Positions 7,222-15,939 of a stretch of DNA of 64,000 nt are shown here, one piece after another; within the stretch, counting starts at the first letter, position 1; each line of letters starts with the position of its first letter. The DNA is from JBBQDZ01 sp038237515 (GTDB lineage: Bacteria > Actinomycetota > Thermoleophilia > Gaiellales > Gaiellaceae). The notes below the pieces were generated by a model, which was not told the origin of the DNA, ran no database searches, and saw only the letters and a program-made list of their open reading frames with translations. The translations under genes were made by a program, and so were the position numbers. The DNA lies in contig JBBRYP010000008.1 in the NCBI GenBank assembly GCA_038237515.1, positions 18,850-82,849 of the forward strand, read 5' to 3'.

Positions 7222-8801
7222 CGACCGCGGCGCAAGACGTCGGCGACGAGGATCAGCGTCAGGAAGCCGCTGACCGAGCCGAGGGTGATCGGGACCCAGT
7301 CGCCGACCTCGGTGGTCGCCGCCGTGATCGCCATCGCGACGACGGTGCAGCCGGCGAGAACACCCACCGCGATCCGCCGCGCCGCGCGGCGGATCGTCTC
7401 CTCGATCGGTGCGGTGCCGCGGAACTCGACCTGGAGCTTCGCGCCCGGCCGCGAGCCCATGATGCGCTCGAACGCGTCCGTCAGCCGGAGCGCTCGCACC
7501 TTCAACTTCTCGGCCTCGTAGTAGAAACGTTTCGGGTCTGCCGCCCGACGCACCCGCTCCGCGAAGTTGCGCATCAGGAACCCGCCGACGACATCGAAGG
7601 GATCGAGCGTCGGATCGAGCTCCGCCGTCGCCAGCTGCATCTGCGCGAAGGCCTTTCCCGTCAGGCCGAGCGCCGCCGGCAGGCGCACGTTGTGACGGGC
7701 GGCGATCTCGGTCATGCCCTGGAGGATCGGGCCAAGCTGGATCTCGCGCAGCGAGGCGTGGCGGTACTGTGCCAGGAGGGCGGCCAGCTCCTCCTCAAAG
7801 GCCGGCAGGTCGAGATCGCGCGGCGGCTCCTGACCCGAGAGCAGCAGCACGATCTCGGCGAGAAACGCCGTGTCGTCCTGCCAGAACGCCATCAACAGCA
7901 GGAGCATCAGCTCGCGGATCTGCGGCGGGAGCTCTCCGATCATCCCGAAGTCGAGGAAGTAGATCGTGTCGTTCCACCACATCAGGTTCCCGGGATGCGG
8001 ATCGGCATGAAAGAAGCCGTCGATCAGGATCTGGCGGTAGTACGACTCGAGGAGCTGGCGCGCGGCCTCGGCGCGGGCCCCGCTCTCGGGCGCCTCGCGG
8101 AGGTTGACGCCCTGGATCTCCTCGAGGACGAGCAGGCGATCGGTCGAGAGCTGCGCGTAGAGGCGCGGCACCTCGATCCGCTCGTAGGGCGATAGCACCT
8201 CCCGCATCCGCTCGAGCTGCTTCGCCTCCTGGCGGAAGTCGAGCTCGCGCCGCAGCGACACCGACAGGTGCTCGATCACGGCGGGCAGGTCGACGATCTG
8301 GCGGAACGCCGGCCGGTCTGCCGTCTTCTGCGCGAAGAGCTCGAACAGCCCCAGGTCGCGCAGGATCTCGTCGCGGGCCGTCGGCCGCTGGAACTTGACC
8401 ACCACGCGCTCGCCGCCCGCGAGCGTCGCGCGATGCACCTGCCCGATCGTCCCGGCCGCCAGGGGCTCCGGCTCGATCGAGTCGAAGACGTCCTCCCATG
8501 GCACGCCGAGCTCCTGCTCCATCACCCCGACCACCTCGGCCTCGGTGAGCGGGGCCACCTTGTCCTGGAGGCCCGCGAGCTCGTCGATGAACTCGGGGGG
8601 CAGGAGGTCGGGGCGTGTCGAGAGGATCTGGCCGAGCTTCGCGAAGGTCGGCCCGAGCTCCTCGAGCGCCGCCCGGAGGTTGCGGGCGCGGGCCTGAAGG
8701 TCGGCGTCGTCGCTGCCGCGCTCGCTCCAGCCGTACCGCGCGAGCACCTTGCCGATGCGGACGGCCCGGCCGAGGAGCTGGCCCTCGACCTCACTGGCCA
8801 C
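7218..8801 (-). CDS. ABC1/UbiB-family atypical protein kinase-like ATPase
   Basis: 527-aa ABC1/ADCK/UbiB protein, linked in other organisms to isoprenoid quinone or lipid metabolism. Motifs in order: KLGQ (residues 55-58) with the following LSTRPDLLPPEF, the Ala-rich loop EPLAAGTIGQVHRA, the ATP-binding lysine in VVVKFQRP, the catalytic HADPHPGNL and FLDFGMIG (DFG). Two hydrophobic helices at the C-terminus anchor it in the membrane. The organism makes menaquinone by the futalosine route (mqnD at 29108), so a role in menaquinone handling is possible but not shown. Confidence 0.93.
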   Translation of the reverse strand: MASEVEGQLLGRAVRIGKVLARYGWSERGSDDADLQARARNLRAALEELGPTFAKLGQILSTRPDLLPPEFIDELAGLQDKVAPLTEAEVVGVMEQELGVPWEDVFDSIEPEPLAAGTIGQVHRATLAGGERVVVKFQRPTARDEILRDLGLFELFAQKTADRPAFRQIVDLPAVIEHLSVSLRRELDFRQEAKQLERMREVLSPYERIEVPRLYAQLSTDRLLVLEEIQGVNLREAPESGARAEAARQLLESYYRQILIDGFFHADPHPGNLMWWNDTIYFLDFGMIGELPPQIRELMLLLLMAFWQDDTAFLAEIVLLLSGQEPPRDLDLPAFEEELAALLAQYRHASLREIQLGPILQGMTEIAARHNVRLPAALGLTGKAFAQMQLATAELDPTLDPFDVVGGFLMRNFAERVRRAADPKRFYYEAEKLKVRALRLTDAFERIMGSRPGAKLQVEFRGTAPIEETIRRAARRIAVGVLAGCTVVAMAITAATTEVGDWVPITLGSVSGFLTLILVADVLRRGR

Positions 8802-8831
8802 GGGGCAACCTCCCGCGAGCGGAGCCGAGGG

Positions 8832-9260
8832 TCACTGCCAGAACCGCTTCTTCTTCGGCTCCTCCTCGAGCGCAGCGGCCGTGTTGACGATCACGACGGT
8901 CCGGCGGGTCTGGTGGGACACCCGGTTCGGGACGTTCCCGAGCAGGAACTCCTTGCGCCCGCTCATGCCGACGTTCCCGACGACGACGACGTCGGCGTCC
9001 TCCTCCTCGGCCGCCTCGACGATCGCGCGCGCCGGCTCCTCGCCGCGGACGACCTTGGCCTTCCCCCGCTCGCCCGCGACCCCCCTGGCATCGGCCGCGA
9101 GGCCCTCGGCGTCGGCCGTTGCTCCCGGGGCGACGGCCTGGCAGAGGACGAGCTCTGCGCCGTAGCGCTCCGCCAGCTCCGCCGCCCAGGCGACCGCATA
9201 GTTCGCAGTCTCCGAGCGGTCGGTTGCGACGAGGATGCGCCTGACGAAGGTGGAGGGCAT
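8832..9260 (-). CDS. Universal stress protein (UspA family)
   Basis: 142-aa single-domain USP. It starts with RILVATDRSETANYAVAWA and contains the ATP-binding signature GNVG-x9-GN (G-2x-G-9x-G) near residue 97, so it is of the nucleotide-binding subclass. The C-terminus KKKRFW is basic. It lies between the ABC1-like kinase and a crotonase gene, all in the same direction with short gaps, and may be co-transcribed with them. Confidence 0.9.
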   Translation of the reverse strand: MPSTFVRRILVATDRSETANYAVAWAAELAERYGAELVLCQAVAPGATADAEGLAADARGVAGERGKAKVVRGEEPARAIVEAAEEEDADVVVVGNVGMSGRKEFLLGNVPNRVSHQTRRTVVIVNTAAALEEEPKKKRFWQ

Positions 9261-9274
9261 CTACGGATTCTCCG

Positions 9275-10114
9275 TCACGAACGATCGCCTTTCTCGACGA
9301 ACTGCCGCACGGCACCCTGAGCCTCCTCGCCGAGCATCGAGAGGGAGAGCCAGTCGCGCGCGTGGTTCACGGTCTCGTGCCACGAGAGGTCGCGCCAGAA
9401 GTTCAGCTGCTGCTTCGCGTAGCGCGTCGTCTGAGGGAGCTTCGCCGCAAGCTTCTCGACGAGCTCGTCCACCGTCTGGTCGAGCTCGGCAGACGGTACG
9501 GCGCGGTTCACGAGCCCCCACTCCGCCGCCCGGCGAGCCGGGATCTCCTCGCCGAGCATAATGATCTCTCGCGCGCGCCGGTCGCCGACTATCAGCGGCA
9601 GCCACTGGGTCGCACCCGCGGCCGGGACCGAGCCGTGGTCGAGACCGACGTGGCGGATGTAGGCGTCCTCGACCATCACCGCGAGGTCGCACGCCATCTG
9701 GAGCTCGTTGCCGCCGCCGACGCAGATGCCGTTGACACGCGCGATAGTCGGCTTCCCGATCTCCCGCAGGCGGTCGTGCACGTCCTTGAAGGCGCCGAAC
9801 CACTTCCAGTACTCGCCCGGTCGCCCGAGGTATTCCTCGGCCCAGGACTTGAGGTCGGCGCCGACGCAGAACGCGCGTCCGGCGCCCGTCAGGACGAGAA
9901 CGCGAATCCCGTCGTCCCAGGAGACATCCTCGCAGGCCCGGGCGAGCTCGCGGAGCATCCGGAAGTCGAAGGCGTTCAAGCGCTCGGGCCGGTTGAGCGT
10001 GATCGTCGCCCGAGGCGGTGCCTTCTCGTAGAGGATCCGCTCGAAACGGAGCTCCTCGGGCGGGCGCGGAAGAGGGCGGTCGACTTCGCTCACCGGCGCG
10101 CTGAGCCTAATCAC
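9275..10114 (-). CDS. Enoyl-CoA hydratase/isomerase family protein
   Basis: 279-aa crotonase-superfamily protein with the oxyanion-hole segments GAGRAFCVGADLKSW and NGICVGGGNELQMACD. The N-terminal extension of about 25 residues and the WKWFGAFKDVHDRLREIGK region are not those of a housekeeping hydratase and recall enzymes acting on cyclic or aromatic acyl-CoA. An aromatic-degradation role next to the paa genes is plausible but unproven. The GTG start at 10114 leaves only 13 bp to the divergent gene at 10128; in-frame GTG codons a few residues further in are alternatives. Confidence 0.85.
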   Translation of the reverse strand: MIRLSAPVSEVDRPLPRPPEELRFERILYEKAPPRATITLNRPERLNAFDFRMLRELARACEDVSWDDGIRVLVLTGAGRAFCVGADLKSWAEEYLGRPGEYWKWFGAFKDVHDRLREIGKPTIARVNGICVGGGNELQMACDLAVMVEDAYIRHVGLDHGSVPAAGATQWLPLIVGDRRAREIIMLGEEIPARRAAEWGLVNRAVPSAELDQTVDELVEKLAAKLPQTTRYAKQQLNFWRDLSWHETVNHARDWLSLSMLGEEAQGAVRQFVEKGDRS

Positions 10115-10127
10115 TTAGGGTTCCGGC

Positions 10128-10577
10128 GTGCCCGCAGGAGATGCCGCGGCGGTCGGCCTCGCCCTGGGCGCCGGTGTCGCCGGATCCGTTCAGATTGCGG
10201 TCATGGGCACCTTCGGTGAGCGGATCGGAGCACTCCAGGCGCTCGCTTTCGCGTCGTGCGTGCAGGCGGTTCTCACGGTTTTCGTTCTGCTCGCGCTGCG
10301 GCGGAGCGTCGCTGGGTTCGGCCATGGGGCGCAGCAGCCGGCCTGGCTCTGGATCGGCGGCCTGATGGGCGGGTTCATCGTCCTGTCGATCACGATCGCC
10401 GCGCCGCGGATCGGCAGCGCCGCCACGATCGGCCTGCTGATCGCGGGCCAGCTCGTGATGGGTGCCGTGATCGACCGCCTCGGGCTCTTCGGACTCGACC
10501 GCATCGCCTTGCACTGGCCGCGCATCCTCGGCATCGGGCTGCTGGCGGCCGGTGCGGCGCTCTCGCTGCGGAGGTGA
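10128..10577 (+). CDS. YdcZ/DUF606-like small multidrug-superfamily membrane protein
   Basis: 149-aa integral membrane protein with about five hydrophobic segments and the DUF606 pattern GAGVAGSVQIAVMGTFGERI near the N-terminus and ITIAAPRIGSAATIGLLIAG in the middle. Members of this DMT-superfamily group often work as pairs or fused halves; only one half is seen here. GTG start at 10128. It is convergent with the adenine deaminase gene. Substrate unknown. Confidence 0.8.
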   Translation: MPAGDAAAVGLALGAGVAGSVQIAVMGTFGERIGALQALAFASCVQAVLTVFVLLALRRSVAGFGHGAQQPAWLWIGGLMGGFIVLSITIAAPRIGSAATIGLLIAGQLVMGAVIDRLGLFGLDRIALHWPRILGIGLLAAGAALSLRR

Positions 10578-10633
10578 GGGCCGCGACGGAAGCCTCGGAG
10601 GCCGTGATGAAGCTGTGACCCGCCCGCAGCCGA

Positions 10634-12334
10634 TCAGCCGGCGGCCAGGGGGACGAGCTCGAACCGGTCGACGTCGACGAGACCACGATCGGTGATCTTC
10701 AGCTTCGGGATCACCGACAGCGCGAGGAAGGCCAGCATCTGGAACGGCGCCGGATAGGTGCAGCCGAGCGACTTCGCCGCCTCGACCAGGCCGTTGCTGC
10801 GCTCGATCACCTCCGCGAGCGGCAGATCGGAGAGGAGACCCGCGACCGGAAGCGGCAGCTCGGCGCGCACGCCTCCGTTCGCGACGACGACGATCCCCCC
10901 GCCGAGCTCGACCAGGCGCTGGACGGCCCTCGTGAGATCGTGGTCGTCCATTCCGACCGCGACCACGTTGTGGGCGTCGTGTGCGACGGTGGAGGCGAGC
11001 GCGCCGCGCGCGAGGCCGAACCCCCTGACGAACCCGAGGCCGATCCTCCCCGTTCCGAGATGCCGCTCGATCACGGCGATCTTCGCGAGATCTCGCGCGG
11101 GATCCGCGACGGCGAGACCCCGATCGACCGTCGGCTCCTCGAGCTCGCAGCCCGTGACGATCTGGTCGGGGACGAGGCGGATGATGCGGGCCGACCCGCC
11201 CTCCCACGGGATCCGGAAGTCGTTCGAGCCGACGGGCCTGATCCGGACGGTGTGACGCACCCACTCCGGCACCTCGACGCGCGGGATCTCCTCGACGGGG
11301 CGCCCGGCCTTGAGGACGACGTCCGGCACGAAGGCCTCGAGGTCCGGGAGCAGGAGCAGGTCGGCCTGGTAGCCGGGCGCGATCGCGCCGAGGCGGTCGA
11401 GCCGGTGCCAGAGCGCGGGGTGGTACGAGCCCATGACGAGCGCGTCCTCGGGATCGATGCCGAAGGCCACCGCTTCGCGGACGATCGAGTTGACGTGGCC
11501 CTCGGCGGCGATGTGCTCCGGCTCACGGTCGTCGGTACAGAAGGCGATGCGACCCGGCCCGAACTCCTGCACGAGCGGCAGCAGTGCATGCAGGTTGCGC
11601 GCCGCGGACGCCTCGCGGATGAGGAGCCACATGCCGTTCCGAAGCCGCTGGCGCCCCTCTTCGGCCGTGAAGGCCTCGTGGTCGGATCTGATTCCCGCGG
11701 CGGTGTAGGCGTTCAACGCCTTTCCGAGGACGCCGGGGGCATGGCCGTCGACGTGGCGGGCCTCGGGCTCGTCGAGCGAGAGCTTTGCGAGCTCGAGCGG
11801 GTCCCCCGAGATGACGCCCGGGAAGTTCATCATCTCCGCGAGCCCGATCACGCGGCGGCGGCGCAGGAGTGCCTCCAGGTCGCCCGGTGTAAGCGGTCGC
11901 CGCGGTGACTCGAAGACCGACGCCGGCACGCATGAGGACGCCATGAAGAAGACGTCGAGCGGGATCCGCGAGCAGACGTCGAGCAGCCAGTGAACCCCGT
12001 CCGTTCCGAGCACGTTCGCGATCTCGTGCGGGTCGGCGACGACCGCGGTCGTCCCGAACGGCAGCACGAGCCGGGCGAACTCGTCGACAAGCAGCTTCGA
12101 CGACTCGATGTGGACGTGTGCGTCGACGAACCCTGGCACGACGAAACGTCCCGCCGCGTCGAGCACCTCCCTCCCCTCGTAGTCGCCCAGGCCGGCCACG
12201 TGCCCGTCGACGACGGCCACGTCGGCCTCGAGCCACTCGCGCGTGAAGACCGAGAGCACCCGCCCGCCGCGCACGACGAGGTCGGCGGGCTCGTCGCCGC
12301 GGGCGACCGCGATCCGCTTCGCGAGCTCGCTCAA
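10634..12334 (-). CDS. ade: Adenine deaminase
   Basis: 566-aa metal-dependent amidohydrolase that deaminates adenine to hypoxanthine, feeding the xanthine dehydrogenase encoded just upstream. Metal-binding HVHIESS, DPHEIANVLG and the C-terminal adenine-deaminase domain (VAHDAHNVVAVGMDD, GGGIVVVANGGV) are present, and the length matches the bacterial Ade family. Its ATG overlaps the end of the xdhA gene by four bases, so it is the last gene of the xdh operon. Confidence 0.95.
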   Translation of the reverse strand: MSELAKRIAVARGDEPADLVVRGGRVLSVFTREWLEADVAVVDGHVAGLGDYEGREVLDAAGRFVVPGFVDAHVHIESSKLLVDEFARLVLPFGTTAVVADPHEIANVLGTDGVHWLLDVCSRIPLDVFFMASSCVPASVFESPRRPLTPGDLEALLRRRRVIGLAEMMNFPGVISGDPLELAKLSLDEPEARHVDGHAPGVLGKALNAYTAAGIRSDHEAFTAEEGRQRLRNGMWLLIREASAARNLHALLPLVQEFGPGRIAFCTDDREPEHIAAEGHVNSIVREAVAFGIDPEDALVMGSYHPALWHRLDRLGAIAPGYQADLLLLPDLEAFVPDVVLKAGRPVEEIPRVEVPEWVRHTVRIRPVGSNDFRIPWEGGSARIIRLVPDQIVTGCELEEPTVDRGLAVADPARDLAKIAVIERHLGTGRIGLGFVRGFGLARGALASTVAHDAHNVVAVGMDDHDLTRAVQRLVELGGGIVVVANGGVRAELPLPVAGLLSDLPLAEVIERSNGLVEAAKSLGCTYPAPFQMLAFLALSVIPKLKITDRGLVDVDRFELVPLAAG

Positions 12335-14550
12335 AGCGCGATGTCTTGGGGCCGCACGGGGACGCGCGGGAGGGCGCGCCCCGTCGCCGCGCGCAACGCG
12401 GAGGCGATCGCCGCGGTCGAGACGACCGTCGGCGGCTCCCCGACCCCCTTCACGCCGTACGGAGCATCGGGCTCCGGGTCCTCGACCAGAACTGCGTCGA
12501 CCGGCGGCATGTCGAGCGCGGTCGGAATCAGGTAGTCGGTGAAGCTCGCGTTCGTGATCAGCCCGTCACGCGTCTGGATCTCCTCCATCAGCGCGAGCCC
12601 GAGCCCCTGTGCCGTGCCCCCCTCGATCTGCCCGTGGACGGCCTGGGGGTTGATCGCCTTCCCGACGTCCTGTGCCGTGCCGACCCAGACGACGCGCGTC
12701 AGGCCGAGCTCGACGTCGACCTCGACGACGGCGCGCATGGCCGCGCAGGCGAAGGCCACGTGTGCCCGCTCGCCCGTGATCTGCCCCGTTTGAGGGTCGA
12801 GGGGCGACGTAAGCGGATGCCTGTAGATGCGCTCGACGTCGACGTCGACGTCGACGTCGACGCCGCCGCCGCCGCCGCCAAACCGCCTTCGCTCCTCGAG
12901 CGCCGCCTCGCACGCCAGCCGCACCGCCCCCGCAGCCATCCACGTCATTCGCGACGCCGAGGCGGATCCCGCCGACCCGACCGTGGAGGTCGTGTGGGGC
13001 GCGAGCCGGACGTCCTCCGTCTGAAGCTCGGTCCGCGCGACCTGGAGGATGACGTTCGTCACGCCCTGGCCGACCTCGGCGGCCGCGCAGTGGACGACTG
13101 CCGAACCGTCCGCGGCGAGCTGGACGCGCGCGGCGCAGAAATCGTCGAATCCCTCCGAGTAGCAGAGGTTCTTGAAGCCGAGCGCGAAGCCGACCCCGCG
13201 CTGGACACCCTCGCCGCGGGTGACGTTCCCCGCGCCGCCCGGCAGCCGGATGGGATCGCGCGGAAGTTCCTCGGGCTCCGGTACGGGTAGCTCCGCGCAG
13301 CGGCGGATCACCTCGGCAACGGGGAGCGAGCCGGCCAGCCGCTGGCCCGTCGGGAGGACGTCTCCCGGCGCGAGCGCATTGCGAAGGCGAAGCTCGACGG
13401 GGTCGAGCTCCAGCGCGGCGGCGAGCCGGTCCATCTGCGCCTCGCCGGCGAAGCAGGTCTGAACCGCGCCGAAGCCGCGCATGGCGCCACACGGTGGATT
13501 GTTCGTGTAGACGACGGTGGCCTCGATCAGCGCGTTCGCGACCGCGTACGGACCGCAGGCGAAGGAGGCGGCGTTCGAGGCGACGGCGGTCGAGCTCGAC
13601 GCGTAGGCACCGCCGTCGAGCAGGATCCGCATCCGGACGCAGACGAGCTTGCCGTCGCGATTGGCGCGGTGCTCGGCCCGGATCCGCGCCGGGTGGCGGT
13701 GGATGTGACCGACGAACGACTCGTCGCGGCCGTAGACGATCTTCACCGGCCGGCTCGTCCGGAGAGCGAGCAGCGCGCCGTGGATCTGCATCGAGAGATC
13801 CTCGCGCCCCCCGAAGGCCCCGCCGACGCCGGCGAGGTGGATGCGCACCTGGTCCGGCTCGAGCGCGAGGCAGGGAGCGACTTGATCGCGGTCGACGTGG
13901 AGCCATTGCGTCGCGACGTAGATGTCGATGCCGCCCTCGCCGTCCGGTATCGCGAGCCCGGACTCCGGGCCGAGGAAGGCCTGATCCTGCGTCCCCACCT
14001 CGTAGAAGCCCTCGACGGAGACGTCGCCCTCCGCCTCCGGGTCTCCGTGCCGGATCGTGAGCCGGCGCAGGACGTTGTCCGGATGGTCAGGGTGAAGGGC
14101 TTCGTGCGCGGAGGCCTGCTCCGCATCGACGAGCGGCGGCAGCGGATCGTAGGAGACCACGATCGCCGCTGCCGCTCGCCGGGCCTGCTCGGGCTCCTCG
14201 GCCGCGACGAGCGCCACGGCCTCGCCGAAGTAACGCACGCGATCGATCGCGAGCACGGGCTGATCCGCCTGCTCGAGGCCGTAGTGGGTGGCTCCGGGGA
14301 CGTCGGAGTGTGTCAGCACCGCGTGCACGCCCGGCATGCCGGTCGCGGCGGAGGTGTCGATGGAGGCGATCCGCGCGTGCGCGTGCGGGCTCCGGACGGT
14401 CCGGCCCCAGAGCATGCCGGCGGCGTGCAGGTCGCTCGAGTACGCGAACTCCCCCGTCACCTTCGGGATCCCGTCGACGCGCGGAACGCTCTCCCCGACT
14501 CGGCCGAGCTCGAGCTTCGTGCCGGGCAAGGTGACGGCGGGCGAGCTCAC
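12331..14550 (-). CDS. xdhA: Xanthine dehydrogenase, molybdenum-binding subunit
   Basis: 739-aa large subunit of a three-subunit molybdenum hydroxylase, converting hypoxanthine to xanthine and xanthine to urate. Visible: GGAFGGREDLSMQIH, CGAMRGFGAVQ (substrate/Mo pocket), GQGVTNVILQVA and GVGEPP near the end. GTG start at 14550. Odd feature: residues around 570 form a GGGGGG run followed by four VD pairs, encoded by a short tandem DNA repeat at 12833-12877; it probably lies in a surface loop. Naming follows E. coli XdhA (Mo), XdhB (FAD), XdhC (Fe-S). The substrate is inferred from the purine genes around it. Confidence 0.93.
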   Translation of the reverse strand: MSSPAVTLPGTKLELGRVGESVPRVDGIPKVTGEFAYSSDLHAAGMLWGRTVRSPHAHARIASIDTSAATGMPGVHAVLTHSDVPGATHYGLEQADQPVLAIDRVRYFGEAVALVAAEEPEQARRAAAAIVVSYDPLPPLVDAEQASAHEALHPDHPDNVLRRLTIRHGDPEAEGDVSVEGFYEVGTQDQAFLGPESGLAIPDGEGGIDIYVATQWLHVDRDQVAPCLALEPDQVRIHLAGVGGAFGGREDLSMQIHGALLALRTSRPVKIVYGRDESFVGHIHRHPARIRAEHRANRDGKLVCVRMRILLDGGAYASSSTAVASNAASFACGPYAVANALIEATVVYTNNPPCGAMRGFGAVQTCFAGEAQMDRLAAALELDPVELRLRNALAPGDVLPTGQRLAGSLPVAEVIRRCAELPVPEPEELPRDPIRLPGGAGNVTRGEGVQRGVGFALGFKNLCYSEGFDDFCAARVQLAADGSAVVHCAAAEVGQGVTNVILQVARTELQTEDVRLAPHTTSTVGSAGSASASRMTWMAAGAVRLACEAALEERRRFGGGGGGVDVDVDVDVERIYRHPLTSPLDPQTGQITGERAHVAFACAAMRAVVEVDVELGLTRVVWVGTAQDVGKAINPQAVHGQIEGGTAQGLGLALMEEIQTRDGLITNASFTDYLIPTALDMPPVDAVLVEDPEPDAPYGVKGVGEPPTVVSTAAIASALRAATGRALPRVPVRPQDIAL
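12833..12877. repeat. Tandem microsatellite inside xdhA: (TCGACG)5 then (CCG)5
   Basis: Five exact TCGACG units (12833-12862) are followed at once by five CCG units (12863-12877). On the coding (minus) strand they encode a glycine run followed by repeated Val-Asp. All units are multiples of three, so copy-number change would not break the frame. Confidence 0.9.
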
Positions 14551-14688
14551 TGGAGATGTTCCGGTCTCGTCACGAGCGCGTCACACCCCGAAGCGCGTTC
14601 CGGGGGTACGCTCGATGCGGGTGGCGGGAGGCACCGACACCCCACCCAGGGTGAGGATCCGCCGTGGGGACACGCCCGGAAGAGACCC

Positions 14689-15144
14689 TCACCGCGCCGC
14701 CGCCAGCCGCACGGCTTCGAAGATCTTCGCGTACCCGGTGCAGCGGCAGAGGTTGCCCGAGAGCGCCTCGCGGATCTCGTCGTCGCTCGGGTCGGGTCGC
14801 CGCTCGAGGAGGTCGACGCTCGCCATCACGAGGCCGGGCGTGCAGAAGCCGCACTGCACCGCTCCCGTCTCGACGAATGCCTCCTGCACTCGGTGCAGCT
14901 GCCCCTCCTGACCGAGACCCTCGACCGTCACGATCTCGTGACCGTCGGCCTGCGCTCCGAGGACGAGGCACGCACAGACGAGCTTGCCGTCGAGGAGAAC
15001 CGAGCAGGAGCCGCACTCTCCCTGCTCGCAGGCGTTCTTCGAGCCGGGCAGCCCGAGCCGCTCCCGCAGCGTGTGCAGCAGGCTCTCGCCGCCCCAGACG
15101 TCGACCTCGCGCGCCTCGCTGTTCACGGTCACCTCGATCCTCAT
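14689..15144 (-). CDS. xdhC: Xanthine dehydrogenase, 2Fe-2S subunit
   Basis: 151-aa small iron-sulfur subunit that carries electrons from the molybdenum site to FAD. The plant-type 2Fe-2S motif ACEQGECGSCSVLLDG and the second cluster motif CGFCTPG plus GNLCRCTGY are complete. The start at 15144 is chosen because it gives the family N-terminus MRIEVTVNSE and an ATGA overlap with the FAD-subunit stop; the frame stays open further upstream but that part is antisense-like. A 138-bp gap with nothing recognisable separates it from xdhA. Confidence 0.95.
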   Translation of the reverse strand: MRIEVTVNSEAREVDVWGGESLLHTLRERLGLPGSKNACEQGECGSCSVLLDGKLVCACLVLGAQADGHEIVTVEGLGQEGQLHRVQEAFVETGAVQCGFCTPGLVMASVDLLERRPDPSDDEIREALSGNLCRCTGYAKIFEAVRLAAAR

Positions 15145-15932
15145 GCCAGGCATCGTTCCAGCGCCCGGCGCGTCAGCACCCGGAGGGCATGGCGCCGGTA
15201 CTCGGCCGTCCCGCGGACGTCGTCGATCGGGCTTGCCGCTGCCGCCACCCGCTCGGGGAATTCGGCCGCCTCGCCGAGCGTGGCGGTTACGAGCCCCGCG
15301 ACCGGCCCTGCCGATCCGAAGGACGCTCGGATCTCCTCGCGCTCGCGGTCGGCCGCGAGGGCGAGCGAGCAGACGGCGATCACCATCGCGTTCCGGGGGC
15401 CGACCTTCATGAAGGTCTGCGGCGCCCCGGACGGACGCACCCACACCGCCGCGATCAGCTCGCCCGACTCGAGCGCGTTCCGCTTCGGGCCGACCAGGAA
15501 CTCCCGCAACGGGAGCCTTCGGCTACCACCGGCCGAGGCGATCTCGACCTCGGCGCCCTCGACGAGGAGCGGGGGCAGGGCGTCACCCGCAGGCGACGCG
15601 GTGCCGAGGTTCCCACCGATCGTGCCGCGATTCCGGATCTGCGGGGAACCGACCGTTCGCGACGCCTCGGCGAGGGCAGGCAGCTGCCCCGCGAGCGGCG
15701 ACTCGAGCACCTCGGCGTAGGTCAGCCCGGCGCCCAGCCGGAGGCTTCCGTCCTCCCTCGACCACCCCCGCAGCTCCTCGACCTCGGCGAGGTTCAGGAT
15801 CGCCTGCGGGCGGCGCCGGTCGAAGTTCAGCTCGACGAGCAGGTCGGTCCCTCCCTGTAGCGCAACCGCCTCCGGATGTTGTGCCTTGAGCGTGAGCGCC
15901 TCGTCGAGGCTGCGCGGTGTCAGGACGTCCAC
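15141..15932 (-). CDS. xdhB: Xanthine dehydrogenase, FAD-binding subunit
   Basis: 263-aa CO-dehydrogenase flavoprotein-like medium subunit. FAD-binding segments ALQGGTDLLVELNF near residue 25 and IRNRGTIGGNLGTASPAGD near residue 97 are intact. The stop overlaps the 2Fe-2S subunit start (ATGA). Seven bases separate it from the upstream nucleoside ABC permease gene, so transporter and dehydrogenase genes look like one long operon transcribed from about 20.7 kb down to 10.6 kb. Confidence 0.95.
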   Translation of the reverse strand: MDVLTPRSLDEALTLKAQHPEAVALQGGTDLLVELNFDRRRPQAILNLAEVEELRGWSREDGSLRLGAGLTYAEVLESPLAGQLPALAEASRTVGSPQIRNRGTIGGNLGTASPAGDALPPLLVEGAEVEIASAGGSRRLPLREFLVGPKRNALESGELIAAVWVRPSGAPQTFMKVGPRNAMVIAVCSLALAADREREEIRASFGSAGPVAGLVTATLGEAAEFPERVAAAASPIDDVRGTAEYRRHALRVLTRRALERCLA

Positions 15933-15939
15933 GGTCAGA

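Noticed and set aside
15145..15444. Upstream extension of the 2Fe-2S subunit
   Set aside because: Overlaps the FAD subunit in another frame and lacks family similarity; the ATG at 15144 gives the normal start and an ATGA overlap.
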